Below, one piece after another: positions 45,501 to 52,673 of a stretch of 64,000 bases of DNA; within the stretch, counting starts at the first letter, position 1; the number at the start of each line of letters is the position of its first letter. The notes beneath the pieces were generated by a model that saw only the letters and a list, made by a program, of their open reading frames with translations, was not told the DNA's origin and did no database searches. Origin of the DNA: Candidatus Kurthia intestinigallinarum (lineage in GTDB: Bacteria > Bacillota > Bacilli > Bacillales_A > Planococcaceae); contig NZ_JTFC01000031.1 of the NCBI RefSeq assembly GCF_003991225.1, positions 1-64,000 of the forward strand, in the 5' to 3' direction. Both the position numbers and the translations under genes were made by a program.

Positions 45501-48500
45501 TACAAAGTCATATTTATATGCCTGCTGGTTCATGCGATGGGTCGCCTGTAAAGCTTCCGCAAAGCTCAGATTATCACACCACTCATAACGATACACAACG
45601 GTATTCATCATGAGACCAAGCATTTGCTGCAATGCTTCGACAGGGCGACCATTCGTTGGCGAGCCAATCGTTACATCATCCCCTGCGCCCATTTTCGTTA
45701 GCAGCATACTAAAGCCTGTTTGGAGCACCGTATACAAGCTCACACCTTGCGTTTGCGCAAGCTGCTGTAGCTTTTGCATTAAGGTTGCTGATAACTCATG
45801 GTAGGCATGCGCCCCTGCCACATCACTCGTCGTTTCTTCATAAGGTAGGGTAATTTCATCTGGCACATGCGCAAGCTGTTGCCCCCAGTAATCAAGTCCC
45901 TGCTGTGTAACATCACGCGCAAGCAAGTGCTCCTGCCACGCCACATAAGCCCCGTAAGACATCGGCGCTGTACGCGGTGCCAACTGTTCATAAGCATAGG
46001 CGAAATCATCTAAGAAAATCGACAGCCCGTAGCCATCAATCGCAATATGATGGAAGAGGAATAATAATGCATCCTCATATGCAAAGACCTTTGCACTCAC
46101 CTGTTGCGCTAAATCAAAAATCGTATGGATGTCTTCCCTTTGTTTCATCGTTGTCGATAACGTTACTGGAATCGCTTGTGTTACTAGTTGTTGTACTGGC
46201 CTACCATCAATAACTGTATACGTTGTGCGTAAAATCGGATGTTGCTGCTGTACGATTGCTAATGCTTGTTTCACACGCGCTAAATCATACGATACACCCT
46301 CGACAAGCAGTGGAATATTATATGTCGCGGATGGATTCGTTTGCTGCATAAACCACATCCCGCGCTGCGTTGCACTTAGCGCTATCGTTTGCTGTGCTGG
46401 GACCTCGGTCATTTCCGGCCAAATCGTTTCGCCATCTGCCTGGTCAATAATAGCTGCAAGCGCACAAACCGTCGGATGCTCAAAAATTGTCGCAACCGTT
46501 AAATCGACTTGCCATTTCTCCCGAATTCGCATCATGAGCGTTGTTGCTAAAATAGAATGCCCACCTAAACGGAAGAAATGACTATCACGTGATACCGTCG
46601 CCACCTGTAGCACTTCTTTATAAAGGGCTGCCACTTGCGCTTCAAGTGGTGTATGCAGTACTTCTTCCACTACCGCTTCAACGGTCGGCATTGGTAGCGC
46701 ATTGCGGTCAATCTTACCATTCGCTGTTAGTGGCCACGCTGTAACCGCACACCAATATTCCGGCACCATATAGTCTGGTAGCATTGCCGCCAATTTTTGC
46801 TGTAGCATCTTTTCATCTACCACACCGATCACATAGGCGATTAAACGCGTATCATCGGCAAATTGCTTCGACATGACAAGCGCCTCTTCTACGCCAGCTA
46901 GCTTCACAAGTGCAGCTTCAATTTCAGAAAGCTCAATACGGAAGCCACGAACCTTCACCTGAAAATCTGTACGTCCGATATAATACAGCTTGCCATTTAT
47001 ACGTTTTACTAAGTCCCCTGTTTGATACATGCGACCATACTGCTCTGTAAATGGATTGGCAATAAAGCGTTCTGCGGTCAATGCCGGACGATTGTAATAA
47101 CCTCGCCCAACACCCTCACCAGCAATGTATAAATGCCCCTCACTGCCATCAAGTACCGGCTGTAAATCCTCATCTAAAATATAAAGTGCCGTTTGAGCAA
47201 TGGGCTGTCCTAATGTAATACCCGTAGCATCGGTAATCTGTGCCATCGTCGACCAAATCGTTGTTTCAGTCGGTCCATACATGTTGTATACCGCTTTTGT
47301 CGTCTCAAGCATACGCGTTGCCAGTGCCTCGGGTAGTGCCTCGCCACCAACAAGTGCCGTCACATTTGCTAAAGCCTGTGGCACAAAGCGTACAAGTGTT
47401 TTCCATAGGCTTGGTGTAGCTTGTAAAAATGTAATATCATGTGCTTGAATCAACTGTGCTAGACGCTGTGGGTCATGAATATCTGCTGCATCACTTAGCA
47501 CAACAGCAGCACCAACTGTTAATGGTAAAAAGCATTCAAGCATTGAAATATCAAAAGCATTCGTCGTCACTGCAAGTAAGCGGTCCTGTGCGGTCATCGG
47601 CAAACGTTCTTGCATACCGATCATAAAGTTCGCAAGATTATGACGTTCAATGACAACCCCTTTCGGCTTCCCTGTTGAGCCCGACGTATAAATCATATAG
47701 GCTGCATCATGCGGCCTTTGCTCTATCGCATTCCACTGTGTTGGGAATGCTTCCCATGGGCGCATTGCAATCGATAGTTGTGGTACATCCAAATCAATCG
47801 GTTGATCGCAAAGCATAACGCGCGCGTTCGCATCATGCACCATATACGCAATTCGGTCCATCGGATAAATCGGGTCCATCGGAATATAAGTTGCACGAAT
47901 TTTCAGAATTGCAATCATAAAGCTAATGAGCTCAGGTGCACGTTTTACATACAACGCCACAAAATCATTTGGCTGAATTCCTTCACTTACTAGCCAATTT
48001 GCCATTTGATTACTTTGTTGCCAAAGCTGCTCATACGTTAGCTTTTCGCTACCACTAATCGCAAGTGCTTGTGGTGCCTTATTGACGCTTTGCTCAATCA
48101 TCGACACAATATCTACTTGATGTACAGCTTCTTCGACCGGTGCTACTGGTTGCTGTAATGCCTTGTAAATACGATGGTCCGCTTCCGTCAAAATACGTTC
48201 AAAATACGCGAGCCATGTTTCAAGAACCGCTTCATCGTATAAATCAGCGTTCGCAAGTAATTCACAGCGCAAGCCGCCATCTGCTGTCGCAAATAAATTA
48301 AACGATAGGTCATCAATTACACCAATGGATAATTTATGCGTGGTCGCCTCTGCACCGACAAAAGGCAAGGTCTCATAAAATGGCATAAAGTTTAATTGTC
48401 CACTACATAGACGTTCTCCAAACGGTAAGGCAATTTCTCTACGAATTTGCTCATATGGGTAGCGACCATGCTGTTTTATCAAGGCTTCTTGCTGTTGAAT

Positions 48501-49406
48501 TTGCTGTGCGAGCTCATAAATCGTCGCTGCTGGCGTCACATCAATATGAAGCGGTACCATATTCATATGTAAACAAGGAACATTTGCCGCCTTTGAACCA
48601 ACGCGTTGCATGAGTGGCGTATTTAACACAATCTGTTTTTTATGCGCGACTTTATACGCCAAAATGGCAAAACCCGCCATAAAGTAATGCTGTGGCATAA
48701 TGCGCTTAGCGAAGCCCGCTATTTTCCACTGCTGGACCACTTCTTTAGAAAACGTCGTTGCGGCTTGAATAACGTCTCCCGTTAATGTCGGTTGCTTCAC
48801 TGAAAACGTCGCTAATGTGTCATCGACAGGTGCATAATGCTGCCAAAATGCGCGGTCATTTTCATAATCCGCACTTGCCGTATAATGCTGCTCCTCTTCA
48901 ACGACTGCCGTAAACGCATCAAAAACATCCATTAACGGTGCTTCTGACGCCATCAGCGCATTGTATTGTTTCGCTGTCGCCTGATAAATCAATTGATACG
49001 CATAGGCATCAATGGCGATATGATGCACTTTGAAAAACCATACAACTTGCCCTGTTTGTGCGTTTTGAAGCAACGCTGTTTCAAAGCTCTGTCCTTTTTC
49101 AAGTGCCAACGGACGTCGCAAATGCGCTTGCATCCATTGCTGTTGCTGCGCCTCATTTGCTAGTTCAACGACCGGTACGTCAACATCTTTTATGCATAAT
49201 GTTTGGTACACTTGATTCCTCTCTACGCGATACACTTGATGTAGCGCTTCTGCCTGCGTTAATGTTAGCATAATCGCCTCACGTAATTTTTGAAGCGATA
49301 CCTCACCATGAAATGCAACATATTCAGCTGTTATAAAATTGGTTTGCGTCGGATTTAGTTGATATGCAAACCACATTGCCTGTTGTCCAGCAGTTAATTG
49401 TTCCAT
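42579..49406 (-). CDS. dhbF: Dimodular NRPS for a bacillibactin-type siderophore (C-A-T-C-A-T-TE)
   Basis: A 2275-residue synthetase (B. subtilis DhbF: 2378). Rough layout: C1 1-430, A1 450-930, T1 950-1015 (FFRLGGHSILA), C2 1040-1460, A2 1480-1950, T2 1970-2035 (FFEVGGHSLLA), TE 2055-2270 (GWSLGGNVV, Ser nucleophile). The ten specificity residues read by eye are DILQLGMIWK for A1 (glycine) and DFWNIGMVHK for A2 (threonine), the bacillibactin building blocks. C2 has HHIAIDG; C1 has HHIAIDA, i.e. Ala for the last Gly. The TE would trimerise and cyclise the DHB-Gly-Thr units. The start at 49406 (third codon of the longest frame) gives six bases to GGGAGGG. Confidence 0.95.
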   Translation of the reverse strand: MEQLTAGQQAMWFAYQLNPTQTNFITAEYVAFHGEVSLQKLREAIMLTLTQAEALHQVYRVERNQVYQTLCIKDVDVPVVELANEAQQQQWMQAHLRRPLALEKGQSFETALLQNAQTGQVVWFFKVHHIAIDAYAYQLIYQATAKQYNALMASEAPLMDVFDAFTAVVEEEQHYTASADYENDRAFWQHYAPVDDTLATFSVKQPTLTGDVIQAATTFSKEVVQQWKIAGFAKRIMPQHYFMAGFAILAYKVAHKKQIVLNTPLMQRVGSKAANVPCLHMNMVPLHIDVTPAATIYELAQQIQQQEALIKQHGRYPYEQIRREIALPFGERLCSGQLNFMPFYETLPFVGAEATTHKLSIGVIDDLSFNLFATADGGLRCELLANADLYDEAVLETWLAYFERILTEADHRIYKALQQPVAPVEEAVHQVDIVSMIEQSVNKAPQALAISGSEKLTYEQLWQQSNQMANWLVSEGIQPNDFVALYVKRAPELISFMIAILKIRATYIPMDPIYPMDRIAYMVHDANARVMLCDQPIDLDVPQLSIAMRPWEAFPTQWNAIEQRPHDAAYMIYTSGSTGKPKGVVIERHNLANFMIGMQERLPMTAQDRLLAVTTNAFDISMLECFLPLTVGAAVVLSDAADIHDPQRLAQLIQAHDITFLQATPSLWKTLVRFVPQALANVTALVGGEALPEALATRMLETTKAVYNMYGPTETTIWSTMAQITDATGITLGQPIAQTALYILDEDLQPVLDGSEGHLYIAGEGVGRGYYNRPALTAERFIANPFTEQYGRMYQTGDLVKRINGKLYYIGRTDFQVKVRGFRIELSEIEAALVKLAGVEEALVMSKQFADDTRLIAYVIGVVDEKMLQQKLAAMLPDYMVPEYWCAVTAWPLTANGKIDRNALPMPTVEAVVEEVLHTPLEAQVAALYKEVLQVATVSRDSHFFRLGGHSILATTLMMRIREKWQVDLTVATIFEHPTVCALAAIIDQADGETIWPEMTEVPAQQTIALSATQRGMWFMQQTNPSATYNIPLLVEGVSYDLARVKQALAIVQQQHPILRTTYTVIDGRPVQQLVTQAIPVTLSTTMKQREDIHTIFDLAQQVSAKVFAYEDALLFLFHHIAIDGYGLSIFLDDFAYAYEQLAPRTAPMSYGAYVAWQEHLLARDVTQQGLDYWGQQLAHVPDEITLPYEETTSDVAGAHAYHELSATLMQKLQQLAQTQGVSLYTVLQTGFSMLLTKMGAGDDVTIGSPTNGRPVEALQQMLGLMMNTVVYRYEWCDNLSFAEALQATHRMNQQAYKYDFVPFDQVVERVNPRRTGTKNPLFQVMLTMQNNPALTLALEGQQAHVRLIQTDTAKVELALEFDWREEALAVIAEYDATKFTAPIIEDLLMRFEQVLDAVSSDAQLTLTALPLLLPHEQTTLLTQAVTEAKHYAPATIVARFEQMAITYAEQVAVTYEGQTLTYRQLNERANQLARHLQAQGVKPRDYVALIMERGLDMLVGIVAVLKTGAAYVPIDPHYPTERIHYILESANPRFIVVDEPRGYEAEIVMATVPFEAYETDNIEVAITPQHPAYVIYTSGSTGKPKGVVIPHNNVIRLLDATDDWYHFSAADSWTFFHSYAFDFSIWEIWGALLTGAKLVVVPFDVSRTPGAFHRLLIDERVTVLNQTPSAFYQLIEADQATDTRLQLRTVIFGGEALSFERLRKWYAKYKEDTVLVNMYGITETTVHVSYQALSEELVTERQASLIGEAIPDLEIYVLDAMLQPVPAGVIGEMYVAGDGLAHGYLGRPALTAERFIANPFKTDGSRMYRTGDLAKWTADGNLAYIGRIDHQVKIRGFRIELEEIERALLAVAGVREAVAVVKKYSEDDVRIFAYVIADNWQQVAATKQISSILPSYMMPNAFIEITEMPLTPNGKLDTKALPEPQYASTNDSPTNPTEEVMLQLFRDVLGNQQIGIHDSFFEVGGHSLLAVQLMTNVKQTFDMDLTIGHLFEAPTVAKLCLHMEDLDETSSLQSLLPLRKNDGSDNLFCVHPAGGLSWCYAGLMQYLPQQQALYGLQAVGIAEACALPQTLTDMAAGYITEMQRIQPEGPYELLGWSLGGNVVQEMAVQLEAKGEQAHLIVLDAYPVHHKIGNQTLEEEAVEALLALGGLDVELIEGEPTLENVLALLKKEGSALASLSIETLQRLLKTYMNSITLLRAHEPCRCQASMLFYQSTILPEWFEAVDPRIWQDYIGDMAIEEIACRHKDMCQPEPIREIGAKIADYFTKKGMIHHV

Positions 49407-49418
49407 TGTCATCCCTCC

Positions 49419-49634
49419 CTACTTCACAATACGTTCCATCCATGCAGCTAACGTTGGATTTCTCACAAGCTCTACAAAGGTAACATCACTACCGCTTGCA
49501 CGGAATGCTTCGACCGCCATCATCATACGCATTGAATCCACACCTACATACTGTAATGATTCATCAAGCGCTACCTCACCAATTGCACCATCTACGAAAT
49601 CATCCATTACTGCTAAAAATTGTTCTTTTGTCAT
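49419..49634 (-). CDS. Free-standing aryl carrier protein (ArCP)
   Basis: A 71-residue carrier protein: LDESLQYVGVDSMRMMMAVE holds the phosphopantetheine Ser in a GVDS motif, and the following RMMMAVE helix is characteristic of aryl carrier domains (EntB/DhbB C-termini). It lies 3 nt after the DHB ligase gene and 12 nt before the NRPS gene. It would carry 2,3-dihydroxybenzoate from the ligase to the first condensation domain, replacing the carrier domain missing from DhbB in this genome. It is not an acyl carrier for fatty acids, which normally has a DSL motif and a long acidic helix. Confidence 0.9.
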   Translation of the reverse strand: MTKEQFLAVMDDFVDGAIGEVALDESLQYVGVDSMRMMMAVEAFRASGSDVTFVELVRNPTLAAWMERIVK

Positions 49635-49637
49635 TAT

Positions 49638-51245
49638 TTACACGCCTACCTTTTCTTCGATTAGTAATCGTAATTCTTTTTTGCTCACTTTTCCGAGCGC
49701 TGTTTCAGGGAATGCATCCAGCCATTCAATACGGTCCGGAATTTTATACGTTGCGAGTCCGCGTGCTTCTAAAAACTGCAGCAATTCTTTTTTGTCTACT
49801 TCTTTATTTTTAATGATGAAAGCACAAATTTTTTCGCCTAAGAAGCGGTCTGGCATCGCCACGACTGCGACATCAAACACTGCCTCATGTGCTAGTAAAT
49901 GATTTTCTACTTCCTCTGCCGCAATTTTCTCACCGCCACGATTAACCTGATCCTTATCACGACCCGTTACTGTAATGTAGCCAGCCTCATCGACCCGTAC
50001 TAAATCACCTGTACGGTAAAAGCCATCTGATGTAAAGGATTTTTGATTGTGCTCAGGTGCTTTGTAGTAGCCTTGGATTGTATACGGCCCTCTCGTTAAT
50101 AAAAAGCCCTCTGTATTTACCGGTACTTCCTGATCATCCTCATCGACAACCTTCACTTCATCAAGCGTTGATAGCGGTTTTCCTTGTGTATGAATAATGC
50201 GTTCCTCTGAATCATCAAGACGTGTGTAATTCACAAGCCCTTCTGCCATGCCAAATACTTGCTGTAATGTACAGCCAAATGTCGGCATCACTTCTTTCGC
50301 AACTTCAACACTTAATTTCGCTCCGCCAACGAGCATGACCTCAAGCGAAGATAAATTTTCCTGTCGATATTTCGCCGCATACAGCCATTGAATGACAACT
50401 GGTGGCACAAGCGCAACCATCGTAATTTTTTGCTGTTCAATTAAGGGAAAGACCTCATCTGCACTCGGTGTATCACACATGACAACCGTTCCGCCGGCAT
50501 AAAAGACCCCTAAAATCCCTGGAGAACTCATCGGATAATTATGCGCGACCGGTAACACTACTAAAAAGCGTGTATCCGCTGTGACATCACAAATCTCCAC
50601 GCTGCGCTTTAACGTATAAATATATTCATCATGCGTACGTGGAATAAGTTTCGATAAGCCTGTCGTCCCACCTGACAATTGTAAAAATGCCACATCTGAG
50701 CCCGTTACTTCAACAGCTTGCATAGCTTCCTCACGATATAATGTGTTTAGCGACGTAAATTCGTCTGTATCTCCTGCTAACATAATATGTTCTACAGTCG
50801 GTGCCACTTGCTGAACTTGCTTTGCAAGCTGTTCATAATCAAAACCTTGATAGGTAGTTGAAGCAATATACGCTTTTGCTTCTGCAAATTGACAGAAGTA
50901 CGAAATTTCATTGTAGCGATGCGATAGTAGGGCAAATACTGGCAATGCACCTAGTAAAAATAACGCAAATACTGTTTCGACATAGACCATCGTATTAGGT
51001 AGCTGCACTACGACACGATCCTCTTTTTCGATTCCAAGCTGTTGGAATCCTGCAGCTAGTTTTTCACTACGCGCTAGCAGTTGTTCATATGTATAAGATT
51101 GGCCATACGCTGTTACCGCAATCGTATGGGGGCGTTTTACCGCTTGTTTGCGTAGCATCTCCCCCAAGCTATAACCTTCCCAGCAACCTTGTTGACGGTA
51201 AAATGCCGCACGTTCTTCTGGCCATGGTGTAAACCCTTCTAACAT
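49638..51245 (-). CDS. dhbE: 2,3-dihydroxybenzoate-AMP ligase
   Basis: A 535-residue adenylating enzyme that activates 2,3-dihydroxybenzoate with ATP and loads it onto the ArCP. A3-type motif LSGGTTGLSKLIPRTH, substrate motif AHNYPMSSPG (the Asn and Ser typical of DHB-specific DhbE/EntE), YRTGDLVR and GRDKDQVNRGGEKI are present, and the catalytic Lys lies in TALGKVSKKELR. Length equals DhbE (539). The start at 51245 follows AGAGGAGTGAG; a longer frame begins inside the Fur box. It is the first gene of the operon, so the order (E-ArCP-F-mbtH-sfp-MFS-A-C-B) differs from dhbACEBF. Confidence 0.96.
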   Translation of the reverse strand: MLEGFTPWPEERAAFYRQQGCWEGYSLGEMLRKQAVKRPHTIAVTAYGQSYTYEQLLARSEKLAAGFQQLGIEKEDRVVVQLPNTMVYVETVFALFLLGALPVFALLSHRYNEISYFCQFAEAKAYIASTTYQGFDYEQLAKQVQQVAPTVEHIMLAGDTDEFTSLNTLYREEAMQAVEVTGSDVAFLQLSGGTTGLSKLIPRTHDEYIYTLKRSVEICDVTADTRFLVVLPVAHNYPMSSPGILGVFYAGGTVVMCDTPSADEVFPLIEQQKITMVALVPPVVIQWLYAAKYRQENLSSLEVMLVGGAKLSVEVAKEVMPTFGCTLQQVFGMAEGLVNYTRLDDSEERIIHTQGKPLSTLDEVKVVDEDDQEVPVNTEGFLLTRGPYTIQGYYKAPEHNQKSFTSDGFYRTGDLVRVDEAGYITVTGRDKDQVNRGGEKIAAEEVENHLLAHEAVFDVAVVAMPDRFLGEKICAFIIKNKEVDKKELLQFLEARGLATYKIPDRIEWLDAFPETALGKVSKKELRLLIEEKVGV

Positions 51246-51262
51246 TTTCTCACTCCTCTTCG

Positions 51263-51283
51263 TGATAATGAGAATCATTTTCA
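51263..51283. promoter_or_regulatory. Fur box of the siderophore operon
   Basis: A 21-bp site whose central 19 bp match the classical Fur consensus (GATAATGATAATCATTATC) at 17 of 19 positions (GATAATGAGAATCATTTTC). It overlaps the expected transcription start region, 18 nt before the dhbE start codon, so iron-Fur should block transcription. Confidence 0.9.
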
Positions 51284-51299
51284 CTTATGATTTGGACTC

Positions 51300-51329
51300 A
51301 GTATAGTCCTGCTTCTCATAGATGGTCAA
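51300..51329 (-). promoter_or_regulatory. Promoter of the siderophore operon
   Basis: On the minus strand TTGACC (51324-51329), 18-nt spacer, TATACT (51300-51305). The Fur box begins 17 nt downstream of the -10. Confidence 0.75.
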
Positions 51330-51500
51330 CAAGCGCAATGAAAATTCATACATTTTACTTATTTTTTTACTTTTTATACTTTTATGTCTTTCGATCGTTA
51401 ATCAAAAAGAAAATAAACTACATAAAAGCTGATATATCAACAATTAAAAGTAAATAGCATCACCATTCAAGAAAGAATAAAAAAACAATTACCTTGAATT
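51330..51500. other. AT-rich upstream region of the siderophore operon
   Basis: AT-rich DNA with no gene of usual size. Apart from the promoter elements to its left and the 31-codon ORF to its right I see no clear feature. Confidence 0.4.
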
Positions 51501-51596
51501 CTAAAGGATATTCTGTACAGATTCCGGCCCTGCATTTGTATAATTTTTCATTAAACCGTATGTATTCGGTTGGGTTTCATTATTATAAAAATCCAT
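51501..51596 (-). CDS. Possible 31-residue peptide
   Basis: ATG at 51596 follows AAGGAGCAAAT, a strong ribosome site. The peptide starts MDFYNNETQPNTYGLMKN and ends AGPESVQNIL; it is polar, with no signal sequence and no membrane helix. It lies downstream of the WHH-nuclease gene and upstream of the siderophore promoter. I know no family for it. Support is only the ribosome site and the lack of rare features, so it may be a leader or signalling peptide, or chance. Confidence 0.4.
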   Translation of the reverse strand: MDFYNNETQPNTYGLMKNYTNAGPESVQNIL

Positions 51597-51690
51597 ATTT
51601 GCTCCTTGAGATACCCTTCATACTTTTCTCACAGAAATGCTAGCACATTAAATGATTCATTCAGCGTATTTATCAGCTCAAAAAATAAAA

Positions 51691-51736
51691 AAGCACAACC
51701 TCCAGTGACTTTTCCACTGTAAGATTGTACTTTTAT
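51691..51736 (-). terminator. Terminator of the WHH-nuclease gene
   Basis: On the minus strand AAAGTACAATCTTACAGTGG-aaaa-GTCACTGGAGGTTGTGCTTT is a long imperfect stem followed by TTTATTTTTT. Confidence 0.8.
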
Positions 51737-51750
51737 CGCTATTTATTAAA

Positions 51751-52548
51751 TTAGCCCCACATTAATTTCGCACTCATATGTGGTACTTGATTATGCTCTT
51801 CCTCATCGACTAGCTGCATGACACCTGGAATTTCATGATGATGCCATACAAAATTTTCAGGCGTCATACCATGTTCCAAGTTAATGCGATCCAGTTCATT
51901 AAGCGCTAACTTATCACTAATCGCTTCACCTTCTTGAATAGCTTTTGACAATGCATGATTACAATAATTTATTTGTTTTTTATTAGAGGCTTTAATAAGT
52001 TCTTCTGGTAACTTTACTTCATAAATTGGCGTGAATTGCGGGAAGGAAGCATCCTCTTGACGTGCAACAAAAGCAGGTTTTCTCGCTTGCACCACATCTT
52101 CGTCCTTCTCAAAATTCGTACCAGCAGAGCCAGCTACAACTGTTTTCCCTAGTGTTTTAATGCCTTCCGTGGCACGCCGACGGTCACTATACGCTACACC
52201 CTTTAGTACCTCAACACCATTTTCAGTCACATTTTTTAATGTGCCTGTCACATCACGAACAACATAACCGCCTGCCTTTTTTAAATCCTCGACACCCTTG
52301 TCGATATTGGCTTCATCTTTTCGTACAAGACCAACGCCTGCTGTTACCGTGCCATCAACAACTGTACCAGCTAGCTTAACCGTATTCCCTGTTGCCTGAC
52401 CAACTAGCGGTGCCACTTCCTCGACCCATTTCCCCGCCTCTTTTAATGGCGTGCGCTGAATTCCTTTTCCTGCTAATGATACTCCTGTTTTCACAGTACG
52501 ATCGACAACATTTCCTAACCCTTTTCCCAGTCGTTTACCTAAATCCAT
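51751..52548 (-). CDS. Putative WHH-type (HNH superfamily) nuclease protein
   Basis: A 265-residue protein. The C-terminal ~45 residues (TPENFVWHHHEIPGVMQLVD, then EEHNQVPHMSAKLMWG) match the WHH/LHH nuclease module of bacterial polymorphic toxins: His-His metal/catalytic pair, G-x-MQLV, and a second His. The N-terminal ~150 residues are Gly/Val/Lys-rich and repetitive (GKRLGKGLGNVVDRTVKTGV; GKWVEEVAPLVGQATGNTVK), with amphipathic character and no signal peptide or LXG domain. A toxin role is inferred from the domain. No immunity gene of normal size follows; only the 31-codon ORF lies downstream. Starts after GGAGGAAAATACG. Confidence 0.75.
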   Translation of the reverse strand: MDLGKRLGKGLGNVVDRTVKTGVSLAGKGIQRTPLKEAGKWVEEVAPLVGQATGNTVKLAGTVVDGTVTAGVGLVRKDEANIDKGVEDLKKAGGYVVRDVTGTLKNVTENGVEVLKGVAYSDRRRATEGIKTLGKTVVAGSAGTNFEKDEDVVQARKPAFVARQEDASFPQFTPIYEVKLPEELIKASNKKQINYCNHALSKAIQEGEAISDKLALNELDRINLEHGMTPENFVWHHHEIPGVMQLVDEEEHNQVPHMSAKLMWG

Positions 52549-52625
52549 CGTATTTTCCTCCTAGCATGAAGTTATTATCCTCATTTTACAATAGCACCGT
52601 TTTAAAGTACTAATGATAAGCAGCT

Positions 52626-52670
52626 CACAAAAAAGGAACCGCGCTATCGCACGATTCCCGCTTCCTTCTA
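52626..52670 (-). terminator. Terminator of leuA, related to the inner hairpin of the repeat element
   Basis: On the minus strand GGAAGCGGGAATCGTGC...GCGCGGTTCCTTTTTTG forms a hairpin. Its sequence resembles the core of the three palindromic repeats (GGAACCGC...GCGATTCC). Confidence 0.7.
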
Positions 52671-52673
52671 TTC

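Noticed and set aside
42569..49412. Whole siderophore locus as a novel natural product cluster
   Set aside because: Domain order and adenylation codes match bacillibactin assembly, so the product is probably known; only the gene architecture is unusual.
49638..51284. Longer dhbE reading starting at 51284
   Set aside because: The extra 13 codons would translate the Fur box and the ribosome site; the start at 51245 has proper spacing and matches family length.
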